From the NCBI GenBank assembly GCA_030847615.1, contig JAUMIR010000005.1, forward strand, positions 211,590,645-211,654,644: 64,000 nucleotides of DNA. Reading direction: 5' to 3'. Positions 12,756-23,454 of the stretch are shown here, one piece after another; position 1 is the stretch's first letter, and every line of letters starts with the position of its first letter. Under the pieces are notes generated by a model. It was given only the letters and a program-made list of their open reading frames with translations, did no database searches and had not been told where the DNA came from. A program made the translations under genes and the position numbers. The DNA comes from Gambelia wislizenii. Lineage: Eukaryota; Chordata; Lepidosauria; Squamata; Crotaphytidae.

Positions 12756-13154
12756 TTACACTTTTGAAAACAGTAGTCCCACCTTGGGATTCTTCCACAT
12801 TCCCTTAAGGGAAGAAGAAGGGCCAGGTCCTGAGATTTGCTAAGCCTAGATGGGAATCATGCAACCTTCTAGAAGATGCTGTTGGACTGCAACTGCAACT
12901 CATAAAGCATCTTCTGCAAATGGACACATTTTAGCCAGGGTATTTAGGCACCTGTGCTTTCTGATGCTAGCAGTTGGTTTAGCATTCCTGTCTGACTCAG
13001 GAGGGGAGGGGAGCACTACACCTCTCAGGAGAGAGAAGGATTCTGCATCCATCCTCTCCAAGTACATGGGGTCTTCTTGCACAAGCTGTGGGTCCCTCAG
13101 CCTGGCCTACCATCCCATGCTTCTGCACTGGGAATCTCCTAGAGGTCCTTCAAA

Positions 13155-13347
13155 GATTTTCTTTGGGGATTTTTCTGGTCTGTGAGGCTGTGTTCTGGAA
13201 TAGCTTCTTTCTGATGTTTTGTCTGCATCTGTGGCTGGTATCCTCAGAGGATTCTCTGAGGATGCCAGCCACAGATGCAGGCAAAACGGCAGAAAGAACC
13301 TATTCCAGAACACGGTGTCACAGCCCGGAAAAAAACCAAAGAAAATC
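13155..13347. mobile_element. Inverted dyad of a Penelope-like element terminal repeat
   Basis: Two arms of about 95 bp, 13155-13250 and 13251-13347, are near-perfect reverse complements meeting at cctcagaggattctctgagg. Each arm contains gatgccagccacagatgcag and ends toward gaacacggtgtcacagcccgg. I recognise this as the terminal repeat of amniote Penelope-like retroelements (intact form: ccagccacagatgcaggcg followed by aaacgtcag), which carry a hammerhead ribozyme motif. Here the CTGAGGA box is kept, but the gGAAAc box reads AAAAC, so self-cleavage is doubtful. Both arms also give overlapping but meaningless reading frames. Confidence 0.6.
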
Positions 13348-13529
13348 TATGGATGCCGCTGTGAAAGCCTTTGACTTCACCTTCAAAGATTATTCCTCCA
13401 GCAGAGACATGACAAATACAGTGCATCCCTTTGGGTTATTTGCCAAGTGTGGATGTGGAGGGGCGAGAATCATGCTTCTATGATTCTTTTAAAGTGGTTG
13501 ATGTCACTATAAAGAGGTCACCTATAGTA

Positions 13530-13640
13530 ATGGCAGTTGGTGGTTCCCATGTTAGAGATCCAAGGTGAAAACTTTAGCCTTTGTATAAACTAAACCTCAG
13601 AGTAGATTCACTGTTCCACTGACACTGATATCAGCAGCCA
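13530..13640 (+). repeat. Fragment of an unnamed dispersed repeat
   Basis: It shares ctggtggttcccatgt, then tttagcct and agtagattcac, with 59264-59440, and inverted with part of 61186-61205. It is too diverged to assign. Confidence 0.35.
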
Positions 13641-13809
13641 CCATTGGCATACATCCCTGTGTCCAGACCTCTCAGAAAAGCACTCATCAACAGAAGGAGA
13701 AAAGGCAAATACTTTAAGCCCTGTGCATTAAGCTCTGCAAAGATCTCCAAAATTGTGCCATTGTATGGGTTCAGATGGAAAGCCTCAACAAAAGAGCTTC
13801 AGCTATCCT

Positions 13810-13826
13810 AGAACAGATATACTTCC
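13810..13826 (+). repeat. Left target-site duplication of the L1 insertion
   Basis: agaacagatatacttcc here is identical to 16801-16817, which follows the L1 poly(A). Confidence 0.92.
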
Positions 13827-14437
13827 AAAAGAATTGAGATTTGGATCATTCATAATGAAAAATATAGAAAAAAAATATGAAGATCAAAAAGCTCTCATTC
13901 ACTAACAGTGAAAAACATCTGCAGTAGAAATTCAAAAGGGAACCAGACAGGGATGTCCTCTTTCACCTTTGCTTTTCATTGTAGTTTTGGAAATTCTAAT
14001 GGATATAATTAGGAAAACAAAAGCAATTGAAGGATTGAAGATCAAAAATCAAGAATACAAAGTCATGACATTTGCAGATGATTTAGCTATCATTCTAGAG
14101 GATCCGGTAGAAAATATATCTATATTAATGGAAACCATATTGAAATTTGGAAAATACTCAGGTTTTAAGATCAATATGGGAAAAAACAATAATCTTGACT
14201 AAAAACATCTCCAAGAAAGAGGAAGATAAATTAAGAAAAAAATCAGTATGTAAAATTGAAAGAAGAGTTAAGTACCTGGGAACGTGGATTACAAATAGAA
14301 ACTTAGATCTTTATGACAATAATTATATATAAAAAATTGGAGTTTAGTAAGAGGACTTAAAATAGGAAAAAATTGTATCTATCTTTATTGGGTAAAATTG
14401 CGGCAAGAAACATGTCAATTCTTCCAAAAATATTACC
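13827..14437 (+). mobile_element. L1 LINE, 5' piece: reverse transcriptase domain
   Basis: The frame 13927-14202 encodes GTRQGCPLSPLLF and FADDLAII, the two hallmark L1 reverse transcriptase blocks, and then GFKINMGK. The 17-bp target duplication agaacagatatacttcc occurs just before this piece (13810-13826) and again after the L1 tail (16801-16817), so this and 15160-16800 are one insertion. The copy starts inside ORF2 and is thus 5'-truncated. A later element splits it at about 14437. Confidence 0.88.
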
Positions 14438-15159
14438 ATGTGTTCTGACGTATAAGACTGCTTTTTAACATTGGAAAATCTCCTCAAAAGTGGGGGGGTC
14501 GTCTTATACGCCCAGGAGATCTTTTCCTCTGCTGTGAGAATGACTGCCTTGCCTTTGAAGTGTTAAATTGCCCTCCATTTAGCTTAGGAGAGAAGAAAAG
14601 CAGTCTGTTTAAAATGATGTTAGCCTAAAATAAGAATTTCTGGATTCAAACTAATCATTTTGCATCAAGTTTTGTCTATGGTGAAATTCTCTTATCTGAA
14701 TACAAGCTTCTGGCAGAGTTAAATCATTCTTTAATTGCAAGGTATTTATTATGGCATTGTATTTTGGTAAACTTGCCAGGAAGATTCCCATTTGCATAGC
14801 TTTGGGGATTTCCTCTCCAGGGGTTTGCAGGTCTGCCAATGTGGCTCTAAAATCATTAATGTGCTCATTCAAAAAATTGGGATTTGATAGCTTCATATTA
14901 ACCAACTTAATTATTAATGCAACCTTACTTTCCAAAGATTGAGATTTTTCAAAGTATCCCATGCTTTTTTTTAGCTTCTCAGTCCTTTAATTTCACAGAC
15001 TATTCCATCATCTACAGCCACTGAGCTGGCTGGCTTGTGAGGGGCAGGCTTTCCAGCTGAGTGGCTGGCTGGATGGGGGTGGGGGCAAACTCTATATTTT
15101 AACTTTAAATGTGGGGGTGTCTTATACGCCCAGTCATCTTATACGCTGGAATATATGTA
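14438..15159. mobile_element. Non-autonomous DNA element (cgtataagac family) inserted in the L1
   Basis: Its ends carry inverted gacgtataagac (about 14446) and gtcatcttatacgc (about 15135), plus a second internal pair, ggggtcgtcttatacgccca and ggtgtcttatacgcccag. The L1 frame stops at the left edge and resumes at the right, so the element landed after the L1. It encloses an unrelated copia-like Gag segment (14651-14962). Exact termini and target duplication are uncertain. Confidence 0.65.
14651..14962 (-). pseudogene. Ty1/copia-type retrotransposon Gag (UBN2-like) fragment
   Basis: A 103-residue minus-strand frame has the spacing of copia-group Gag: YFEKS (residues 3-7), then LVNMKL, HINDFRATLADL (about 34-45), GEEIP, FLASLPKYNAIINTL (about 61-75), and DLTLPEACIQIREF. 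In the UBN2 domain of Gag the order is EKS, KLxxLKM, HIxxF, LxxLPxxY, LTL. The zinc knuckle, protease, integrase and RT that should follow are absent. The frame is open throughout but ends at both sides in the host MITE sequence. Copia elements are uncommon in amniotes. Alternative: a chance or unrelated low-complexity frame, which I think less likely. Confidence 0.6.
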
Positions 15160-16800
15160 TTTTTATTCCAAAACTTACCAATTCTGATAAATGAAAAACC
15201 ATTTAAAATTTGGAAGCAGGACTTAACAGTCTTTATTTGGAATGGTCAATGAGCCAGAATTAAGTGGCAAACTCTAATTGAACAGTCGGATAAAGGAGGA
15301 GCATCTTTACCAGATTTAAAATTGCACTATAAAGCCTGCAGCTTTGTTTGTATGAGCAAATGGATTAAATTAAAAAACATACGATTGTTAACATTGGAAG
15401 GAGCAGGTTTAAGACTGAGATGCATATATTGGATATAATAAAGCAGCAATACATAAGGATTTTAACAATCATATAATAATAAAGGCTTTATTGAAAAATT
15501 GGCAAAAAAATCAAATACCAATATTATCCAAAATTACCCAGATGGATGTCACCCCAGGAAGCTTTTTTTGGCAGATGAGAAAGAACAGAAAAAGCGGATT
15601 CTATATAAAGATCTGTATGAAAGGGACAAGGCAGGTTCCTTTAACATTAAATCAAAAGAAACTCTGGTGAAGGAAGGATGGAAGGTGAAATGGTTTTCCT
15701 ACAAGCAATTATATGATAGGTTTAAACAAGATAAAAAAGACTTTGGTTTTGAAGATGAGGAGATAGATTTGGATAAAATAATCTGGGATGATAAAAAGAA
15801 AACTGCAAAATTTTACAGTATCTTTTTAACCAGAGAGTTGGAAACAGAAGTAGTAAAAAAGTCAATGATCAAATGGGCAAGGGATCTGGGAGAGACCATA
15901 GATCTAGAGGAGTGGGAAACGGCATGGAAAAAAACAAAACTTTACCGCTTGTCAAAGTATGAAAGAATATTTTTTGAAGATTAGCAACAGATGGTATCTA
16001 ACTCCTTTAAAATTAAACAAAACTTTTGGAACAAAAGAAAAATCATGTTGGAAATGTGAGAAGAAGACTGATTCTTTGATGCACATGTGGTGGAACTGCC
16101 CGTTTATCAAAAAATATTGGTTAAAAATACACAAATTGATCCAAAGAATATTTGACATTCAATTTGCTTGCAATCCCAAATTATACTTGTTAAACATCAC
16201 ATCAATATTAGAGAAAAATGATGAGAAAAAATACTGAAGAATAATATTGTACTTATGTACCACAGCACGTATGAATTTGGCAGCTAAGTGGAGAAATAAA
16301 GAATGCCCCCAAATAGCAGATTGGTTGTATAAAGTTTTAGAAATGAAAGGCAATGATAAATTAATGTATATATTGAACAAAAAAAATCTGAAATAGTTGA
16401 AAAAGAATGGACTCCAGTAACGAACTATTGCAAAAAAAAGATGGAATACAAATATAGATTTTTAAAAGATTATATAAATTTCAGAAACAGGGGGAGTAAA
16501 CGGTGGAAGGGGAAAATTTTCAATTAAGATGAACAGCGATTAAAGGAATTAACTTTATTAAGAAATGACACTTTTCATTAGTATTAATATCATATGGGGA
16601 ATATGATTATAAAAATAAGAAGATGAAACTAAAAAGCAAGGAAAATAAAAATTCTTTGAATAGGTATACCGAGGAAGTCAGTATTTTATTATTTATTTAA
16701 GTATACATTATGCATTATGTGTCATGTAACAGAAAATGTAATGAAGCTGTACAAATTGTATAAGTAATAAAAAGTTATATATTATTTTTTTTTAAAAAAA
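15160..16800 (+). mobile_element. L1 LINE, 3' piece: ORF2 C-terminus, 3' UTR and poly(A)
   Basis: Translation after 15160 resumes the L1 ORF2: FIWNG, then ASLPDLKLHY, then in 15499-15984 DRFKQDKKDFGFEDEE, then the C-terminal cysteine-rich segment CWKCEKKTDSLMHMWWNCP (15959-16237). The last matches the L1 pattern CWKC-x-H-xW-C. Frameshifts and stops separate the pieces, so it is inactive. A long A/T-rich 3' UTR ends in an A-rich run at 16790-16800, immediately followed by the 17-bp target duplication at 16801-16817. Confidence 0.88.
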
Positions 16801-16817
16801 AGAACAGATATACTTCC
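16801..16817 (+). repeat. Right target-site duplication of the L1 insertion
   Basis: Identical 17-bp copy of 13810-13826 directly after the A-rich tail. Confidence 0.92.
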
Positions 16818-17360
16818 CACTATTTGAGACCACAGTCTATAGGAATGTTCAAGCCCATCTGTCACACAGCCTCTGGCAGTATTTACCAGCACATTTGAAA
16901 ATGTTGCACACCAAAACGTAGTCAAAAGGAGCAATGTATGAATATCCATATGGAAACCATGTGTTTACAACGTGGGGTCTGAAGACTGAAGAAGAGCTGT
17001 GAAGGCATGAATTTTATTTTGAAAGCTGGCAAACCTCATTTTGACAAATACATAGCAACTACTTTATAGATTTGGAACAAACGTGTGGAAGTTGTATTTG
17101 TCTGGCCTTTGTCAGAAATAATATACCAAGATGGAGCCTTAGCCATCATTCCCTTCAAGTGTCCTGCCACCTCAGTTTTCCGGATCCTTGTTGTATACCA
17201 CAGAAACACATTTCTGGAACCTTGTGTGGTAAAAGCAACTTGTTTGTATTGGAAGGGAGACAAACTCAGAGGGAAAGACAACAAGAGACAGGCTTAAGTC
17301 TCCTGTCCTATCTATCCCTCCTTGCTGACTTCTTTGTCTGTGAGGGCTTTAGAATTAAGG
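16818..17360. other. No gene recognised
   Basis: Unassigned sequence. Frames at 17072-17297 are overlapping and show no motif. Confidence 0.35.
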
Positions 17361-17369
17361 GCTTAAAGG

Positions 17370-17600
17370 TGGGAAGGAGTCCTGCAGCACATGACCGAGG
17401 CTGGTCACATGCAGGGGTCTTCGGTCACATATTGCGGATTCCCTTCCAAGCCTTCCAAGATAGTGAGGGAAATGGTATTGGTGGTGGCTTCAGCGATAGA
17501 TCGGAGTGCCTGTCTGGACTCCGGCCCACTTGTACAGGTAACAGGGGAGAAACGGGCCTGATTCCATAGCCAGGATATGCTGGTGGGGAGTTCTAAGAGT
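17370..17600 (-). mobile_element. Fragment of a hAT-like element (gggcttgt family)
   Basis: It contains gcagcacatgaccgaggctgg followed by gcctgattccatagccaggatatg and ctggtggggagtt. In inverted orientation this corresponds to the left half of the complete element at 19518-20019. Terminal repeats are not clearly preserved. Confidence 0.45.
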
Positions 17601-17649
17601 ACAAACCTTAATTGCTATGTTTGTCTTCAAGACATATGATTTCTGAAAA

Positions 17650-17740
17650 GATAGGAAGCTGCCTTATACCAAATTAGATGAGAAGTCTATCTTGCTTGAT
17701 ACCGACAGATGTCCATGGTTATCCGAGTCCCTATCGATGC
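17650..17740 (+). repeat. Fragment of a common reptile dispersed repeat
   Basis: ataggaagctgccttatacc followed by a degraded agtcagaccattggtccatc region. Related fragments lie at 51661-51986 and (inverted) 55866-55925. Confidence 0.5.
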
Positions 17741-17805
17741 TTTGGACTATATCTTCCATAATCTCTGACCACTGGCAATGTTGACTTGGCCTTATGAGAC
17801 CTGTA

Positions 17806-18370
17806 GGACTTTATCAGACCATCCCCTGTGAAAGTTCTTTTGCCAGCATAAATTCTGGCATTTTTATGCCAGCAAAAGAACTCCCCCCACCAAACCTTAC
17901 CTTGTTCTTGTAAAAGAGGCTTCCCAGGCACTAATGGGGAGTGAACGGAGCTCCATTCACTTCCTAGTTTCAAATCTCACCTAATCTCGTGAAAAGATGC
18001 TAGCACGGGAAATTAAATAAATAAATAGACAAAAAGTTCAGGAAAGCACTAAAACACACTTTTAAAGTTCCAAGTAAATGGGGGGGGGGTTATAAAAGGA
18101 GCATCCCCTACTTGGCTGTCCCAATTGCACTCAGAAGTGTTTGCCAATTGATGCTGCATTCACGTGAATACAATGGTGCGCAGATTCAAATGCCAGCAAT
18201 GCCGGCAGAAAATCATTACAGGGGATCTATTGACGGCTTGAGCCATCAATAAAAAAGTACATTTTTAAAACAATGTATGATCACGAAAGGGTGACGTAAT
18301 CTGGTATGTGCGCCCTTTCACGATCATTAGGCATCTTAATGACACCTTATTTGACTGGTCTGATAAAGGC
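17806..18370. mobile_element. Multi-hairpin MITE, complete copy
   Basis: Terminal inverted repeats ggactttatcagacca (left) and tggtctgataaaggcc (right). Inside are three hairpins: ttcttttgccagcat with its complement atgccagcaaaagaact (about 17836-17882); the gtgaacggagctcc palindrome (about 17935-17965); and gatcacgaaagggtg with its complement (18280-18328). About 565 bp, no coding frame. Flanks gta/ata do not give a clean duplication, so the target site is uncertain. Related copies: 1-319 and 45950-47755. Confidence 0.7.
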
Positions 18371-19515
18371 CATAGTCTAAAACCTCTTCAGGGATGTGAT
18401 ACAGCAATGCCTCTCTGCCCTCTCAGTCCAACTTGTGGGAGAAAACACTCCATTTCCTCCCCTTTTTTTCCAAGCACTCTGCCTGAGAACAACCCCAATC
18501 CATAGTCTTCAGCTGCCCCTCTTTCCGTCCACCCCCTCTGCCCTCTACCCAGAGACGAGGAAATGACAGAGAGCACAAGAAAAGCCATGGATGCTTTTCC
18601 AGCTTACAAGCGGATGCAAGTCCACAACACTGCCACCATGTGATACAGCCTTGCCTCAGTGCACGCTCATGTGCATGCATCTGAGGACTCTGCTGCCTTT
18701 GTGAGATGCAATCTTGGGGTTCCTCTGCCTGGGAATTCCCTTAATTGTGCCTCCTTTTATCTAACTGCTATGACCCTTTGAATTTTACACCCTCTTACAA
18801 CACAGTCCAAAGGGAGACTGTGGGGTTTCCTTCTCTACTCCCTGCCACTTGCAGAGATGTTACCTCCCCTTTCCTTTGTCCTAAAGAAGAGAGAAACAAC
18901 TGAGAAAACAAGGCCCATGTACACATCAGCTGAAGAAAGATTAGAAAAACCTTGTTTATCGCAAGCAGAGTTCACAACATGCAGATAATTCTCATGGAAA
19001 GGCACCTCCCTCCCAGGTACATTCATAGAAGTTACAGATATAGTTAACATTCAGCCAAGTGGGAAAAATAAATATAATTCCCTAACACAATTTATGTAAT
19101 ACATTTCCTGATCTACTTACTGACCATGAAGTTCAGTCTGTTGAATTCAGATGTGGCTGTGAGCCAGGGCTGTCCAGCCCAGCTCCAACAGCCTTGCTCC
19201 AGCAGCCTGAGGTTCTCACCCCAGGATGCTTCTTTTTTGTCTCTCCACCTGAGATGAGATGTTCCCCATCCCAGTGTCTCTTTGTCTCTCCTCCCCATGG
19301 TCCCTGAGGCAGTATTTATCATCGCTTCTTTGAAGCATCTCAAAGGTTTGCCACTCTGGAATCTTTGACCTATGCCATCAGTGATCATGTTAACCCTAAA
19401 GCTGTTACCTTTCTCCAGACCCTAGTTAAACCTTTGTTACCTGATTGCTGAGCTGGCAGATAATGGGAAATGGGGTCTTCCCATTGTCACAAGGGATCAT
19501 AGAATACAAGAATCT
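18371..19515. other. No gene recognised
   Basis: Unassigned, slightly more GC-rich than its surroundings. Frames on the minus strand at 18388-18680 and 19113-19388 are mutually overlapping and carry no recognisable motif. Confidence 0.35.
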
Positions 19516-19517
19516 CA

Positions 19518-20019
19518 AGGCTCATCTACATGAGCCAGGATATGTCAGCTCCCCACTGGCATTTCCTGGCTGCAGATCAGGGCTGTGGTTCCCACGTTCC
19601 CTCCACAGAATATGAGGAAGTATTAACAGGCATGCTGGCCCATCACTGCAGCTGCCACCACCATCATTTCTCTCACTGTCTCTGAAGGAAGGAAGGGGGC
19701 CCACAACATGTGACCAAGGCCCTCACATGCTGTGGGACTCCTTCCGGGAGAGCCTCAGCAAGGGCTGGCCCACTGGGACAGGCTCCTGTGGACACATGGG
19801 TCCTGATCTATTTCTTCCCAGCAGAAACAGAGTAAACCAGGTATTATTTTATAACACTGTATCAGGCCCTACCCTGTCTTCTCCCATCTCAGTTCTATAT
19901 CTTCCCCAGGATAGTGAGGACTGCTTGGGGGCAAAACAGGGCAAGTGCCCTGCCTCATCAGGACTGGAGGGCTCTGACACAGGGCAAAATGGGGTATATT
20001 GCCTCTGTAGACAAGCCCT
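19518..20019. mobile_element. hAT-like non-autonomous element (gggcttgt family), complete copy
   Basis: Left end aggctcatctacatg and right end ctgtagacaagccct form an inverted repeat. The interior has ccacaacatgtgaccaaggc and ggcagtgccctg-like segments also present at 50276-50670. The 149-residue frame at 19727-20176 runs through the right end and has no domain; I do not regard it as a gene. No clean 8-bp target duplication was found. Confidence 0.6.
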
Positions 20020-20439
20020 CAGTCATGTCTATTTTTATTCACTTTTCTATGATGCAAGTTTCTGTTGGGTCAGCAGCTTATGGGTACAGAGGACTGGATC
20101 TGTGTTGTCAGATTTAGACTCCAACTCCCCCTATTGCTCTTGCCTCCACCAATTTTTCTGGCTGTGCCTACCGTGAGCTGCCACTACTTTCACTACCAGC
20201 AGCCACAATGGCCACCAGCTACCACTGGACTGCCGTGTAAGCTGTTATTTGCCTATGCTAGGATTTCACAGCCATTGCCAAGAAGCATGAATTGACTGAC
20301 AGACATTTCCTTCTTTTTTTTTTTTTCCTGCTAGCAATGTTCCTTTCTTCACGGAAGTGTGCTCCCACAAACACGTGGAATTTAATACACTTGTGAGTCC
20401 CAATTAGAGTGGAGCCATTAAATCAACAGGATTTCTCAG

Positions 20440-20775
20440 TAGCTTCCCCTAACATCTGGAATTCCCTTCTCAGGGATGTTCCCCTCCTTGCTGTCCTTCT
20501 GTCAGTAAGGAAAGACTTCTTTATCCTGACAGACTTTTAGAATTGGAGATTTTAAAAGAAAGATCTTATGCATGAGAGCTGTTTTAAGTGTGCCATTTCA
20601 ATGGCTTTTTATTATTTTTAACAGTATGTTTTACAGTGTTTTAATATTGTGAATAGTTTAGTTCTGTTTTAATGTTGATCTTTTGTATGTTTCAGCTCTA
20701 TTGCATTTGTTTTAATTTGTAAGCTAGCTTGAGTTTTGGGGAAAGGCAGTGTATAAATAAAGATAAAAATACATA
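20440..20775 (+). mobile_element. L2-like LINE 3' end
   Basis: The frame reads WNSLLRD at the RT C-terminus (ctggaattcccttctcaggg), followed by a 3' UTR with tgttttaatattgtgaatag and the terminal gtgtataaataaagataaaa. This matches the 3' layout of L2-like elements elsewhere in the window. Confidence 0.6.
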
Positions 20776-20779
20776 GGTG

Positions 20780-22110
20780 TCAAGTTACCATTTAGCAAGG
20801 GATTTGCTGGGTCTGCTTTAGATGGGACTAGCAATTGGATTTAACCCAAGAATGTATGGGAGCACAATACTGAAGGACTAGTAATTTGATTTATTCTTTG
20901 GCTATAATACAGTCTTCCTGAATATGATGCCATCCAGATGTTATGAGCTACATCCCCCAAGATCCACAGCTCATGTGAAGGGCATGAGGATAGGGCAAAG
21001 TACTTTAATGGACCTCTGAAATTAAAATTCTTTATTTTGCATTGGTTGTTATTTGGAGCTATCTATCTTGTAATTGTGTGGAATAGGTGACAGCTATATT
21101 TGGTATGTCAAATGTGTTGCCTCTGAAGTGTTTTGTCCCCTGTGCCACCTCTCCATGCACACATGGCCATAAATCATTGCCCTGCTCACATAAAGACTGC
21201 ATTATTACATGCTGACGTGGCTTCATTATTTAATAGCCTCATGCTGTGCTTGTTGGCAGCCATAATAGCCAGTTACTGTGTACCGAGCTAAACAAGGCAC
21301 ATGATGCTGGTTTTCTCATGCACTGCCATGGAAATGGAAGTAGCTCAGGTGACCATGTGAGGTGGACACCTGCCAAGCAATTATATTTAACAAGAGCTGG
21401 AGGGATAAAGGGAGCACATGCTTTGAGTGAAGCACTTCAAGGACAGGCATGTGCATGCACCCAGCCCTTTACTCCCCCTTGTGATATATGCTGTTTTCCT
21501 TATGAGGGATTTATACTTTTGTATCTCATTCAGCATATTTCAGTCAACAGCCAAGTTAGGCAATCCATCCTAGGAGATTAAAATGCAATCAAGTAAATGA
21601 TTGAGACAAAACTTTAAGTTGCAGGAGTTCTCCAACTATGTCACAGCTTGCCTCCCATATTAAAGCAAACATTCTTTGAACCTTATCAGAAGTAACAAAC
21701 AGGTGCTATCACATGACAGCTTTCCATGAGTTTATAAAGCACAGAACTTTATAAATGGGCTGGGAAACCCCCACAAGGAGTGAGAAGGTGGTGAGGAGGG
21801 GAGCACATCTCTTCCTGGGAAAGCCATGCACTGAAATCTAGAAGCTTGCTAGACCACCAATGTTCAGTCAATATTTTTCTCAAAACAGACTGATGTACTG
21901 GCTGGAAAGGAAACAAAAACTGGGCTGACCCAGTTTTAAATTGTCATTCAGTTATGAAATTCACTGAGATAACTTGGGCTAATCATTACCTTTCATTTTA
22001 ATATACCTCACAAGATTAATGTAAGAGTGAAATGGCAGGGAGGGAACCATGTGTTCCCTGGAAGAAAGGCAGGACACAAGTGTAATAACAGATAAAAAAA
22101 AAAATACCTC
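20780..22110. other. No gene recognised
   Basis: Unassigned sequence. The 111-residue frame at 21246-21581 has no motif I recognise and no codon pattern suggesting selection. Confidence 0.35.

Positions 22111-22112
<2 letters not shown>

Positions 22113-22142
<30 letters not shown>
22113..22142 (+). repeat. (CA)n microsatellite
   Basis: About 15 uninterrupted ca units. Confidence 0.95.
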
Positions 22143-22145
<3 letters not shown>

Positions 22146-22231
22146 ACATATGTGAAACACCAAACATCCATGCTAACATAGCTCTGCTAGCATCATAGGT
22201 GCATGTTACTTTTTTGAACTACCTGGTTGTA

Positions 22232-22462
22232 CAGTGGGCCCTTCTTATCCGCTGGGGTTTGGTTCCAGGACACACACACACCCGTGGATACCAAAATCCA
22301 GGGAAGCTCATCCCATTATATACAATGGCACAGTAAAATGATGTCCCTTATAAAAAATGGCAAAATCAAGGTTTGCTGCTTGGAATTTATTTTTTTAAAA
22401 ATTTCAAGACGTGGATAGTAAAATCCATGGATGCCAAATCCATAGATACAGACAGCCAACTG
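22232..22462. mobile_element. Tigger-like MITE, copy 2
   Basis: Begins cagtgggccc after TA and ends cagccaactg before TA. The interior gggtttggttccagg, ggataccaaaatcca and atgtcccttata is shared with the 2.2 kb and 25.8 kb copies. About 231 bp, non-coding. Confidence 0.75.
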
Positions 22463-22469
22463 TACTGGT

Positions 22470-23100
22470 TGGAATTCCTGGGATTGGTAGTCCAAAAAGT
22501 AAGCTTTTCAAGATCTGAAGTCCATACTTTAGAGGCGCACCAGATTCCAGGACTGGGGGAAGGGACTTTCGCAGTATTCTAAAATATTATAGTCTAGAAA
22601 ATATTGTAGATGTATTCATTTCCACAACATTCAAGGGAGATGCAGTCTTTGAATTTTTCCAGGCCCGACCTAACTCTCTTTAGAGTTATTAAACACACAT
22701 TTGTTAAACCCAGACAAAGGGAAGTCACTCATAGCTGCCTGTGCTAGTAACATATGGCAAGGCAGCAGGACTGTGAGGGCCCTTCAATGTGCTATGAAGT
22801 CATTGGAGGAGGGATATTTGCAAACAAAGGAAGTTGGTTTTGATTCCTGGTAGTGGCTGCTCTTGTCACTGTAACACTGTGAGGTGGGGGGAAGGTGCAG
22901 CTGCAGAACTTCTCCTTTCCTTTCAGATGAATAGTGGGCAGATATGCTGGTTAAGGCTCATGGCATTGCAATCCAACAACATGTGGAGAGCTACAAGCTG
23001 CAGACACTTGTTCTAGAGGAATGGACACTCCAGAAACATAAACTGTACATAAAGTTTGCCAGTAGGAGGGAATAGCAATGTTCTCTGGTTCTAGAAAATA
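22470..23100. other. No gene; traces of short MITEs
   Basis: A segment near 22940-23015 (ctcatggcattgcaatccaa, then catgtggagagctacaagctg) resembles the end of a reptile hAT-type MITE. The remainder is unassigned. Confidence 0.35.
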
Positions 23101-23104
23101 CAGT

Positions 23105-23325
23105 TGCAACCAGGTCATTGGACTAGGACTCTGGACACCTGGATTTGAATTCCCACTTGGTCATGAAAACCCACTGGGTGACCATGGGCAAGTCACACTC
23201 TCTCAGCCTCAAAAGAAGGCACTGCCAAACCCCCTGTGAACAAACCTTGCCAAGAAAACCTCATTACAGGTTTGTCTTAGGGTTGCCATAAGTTGGAAAT
23301 GACTGGAGAGAACACAACAACAGTG
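23105..23325 (+). mobile_element. Sauria SINE
   Basis: A tRNA-like head with a B-box-like ggatttgaattccc is followed by aacccactgggtgaccatgg, gcaagtcacactctctcagc, then the 3' domain gccataagttggaaatgact and aacacaacaac. This order is diagnostic of squamate Sauria SINEs, whose 3' end matches BovB and is thought to use its reverse transcriptase. Confidence 0.88.
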
Positions 23326-23454
23326 ACACCTAGTTACTTGCAATTAATTCATTTCCCCTAACAACTGTGGAATCAGTACAGTACATTACATTATGATTGT
23401 AACTTAATACAGGAACAAAATGTAGGGAGCAGAACAAGGGTCTCTATGTAACAT

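Noticed and set aside
13088..13483. Similar peptides read on both strands (SSEDSLRMPATDAGKT and SSENPLRIPATDADKT)
   Set aside because: They look like a protein repeat but come from the two arms of a DNA palindrome in a Penelope-like terminal repeat.
17072..17569. A 165-codon open frame on the plus strand
   Set aside because: It overlaps a fragment of the gggcttgt element and other frames; no domain, no splice context.
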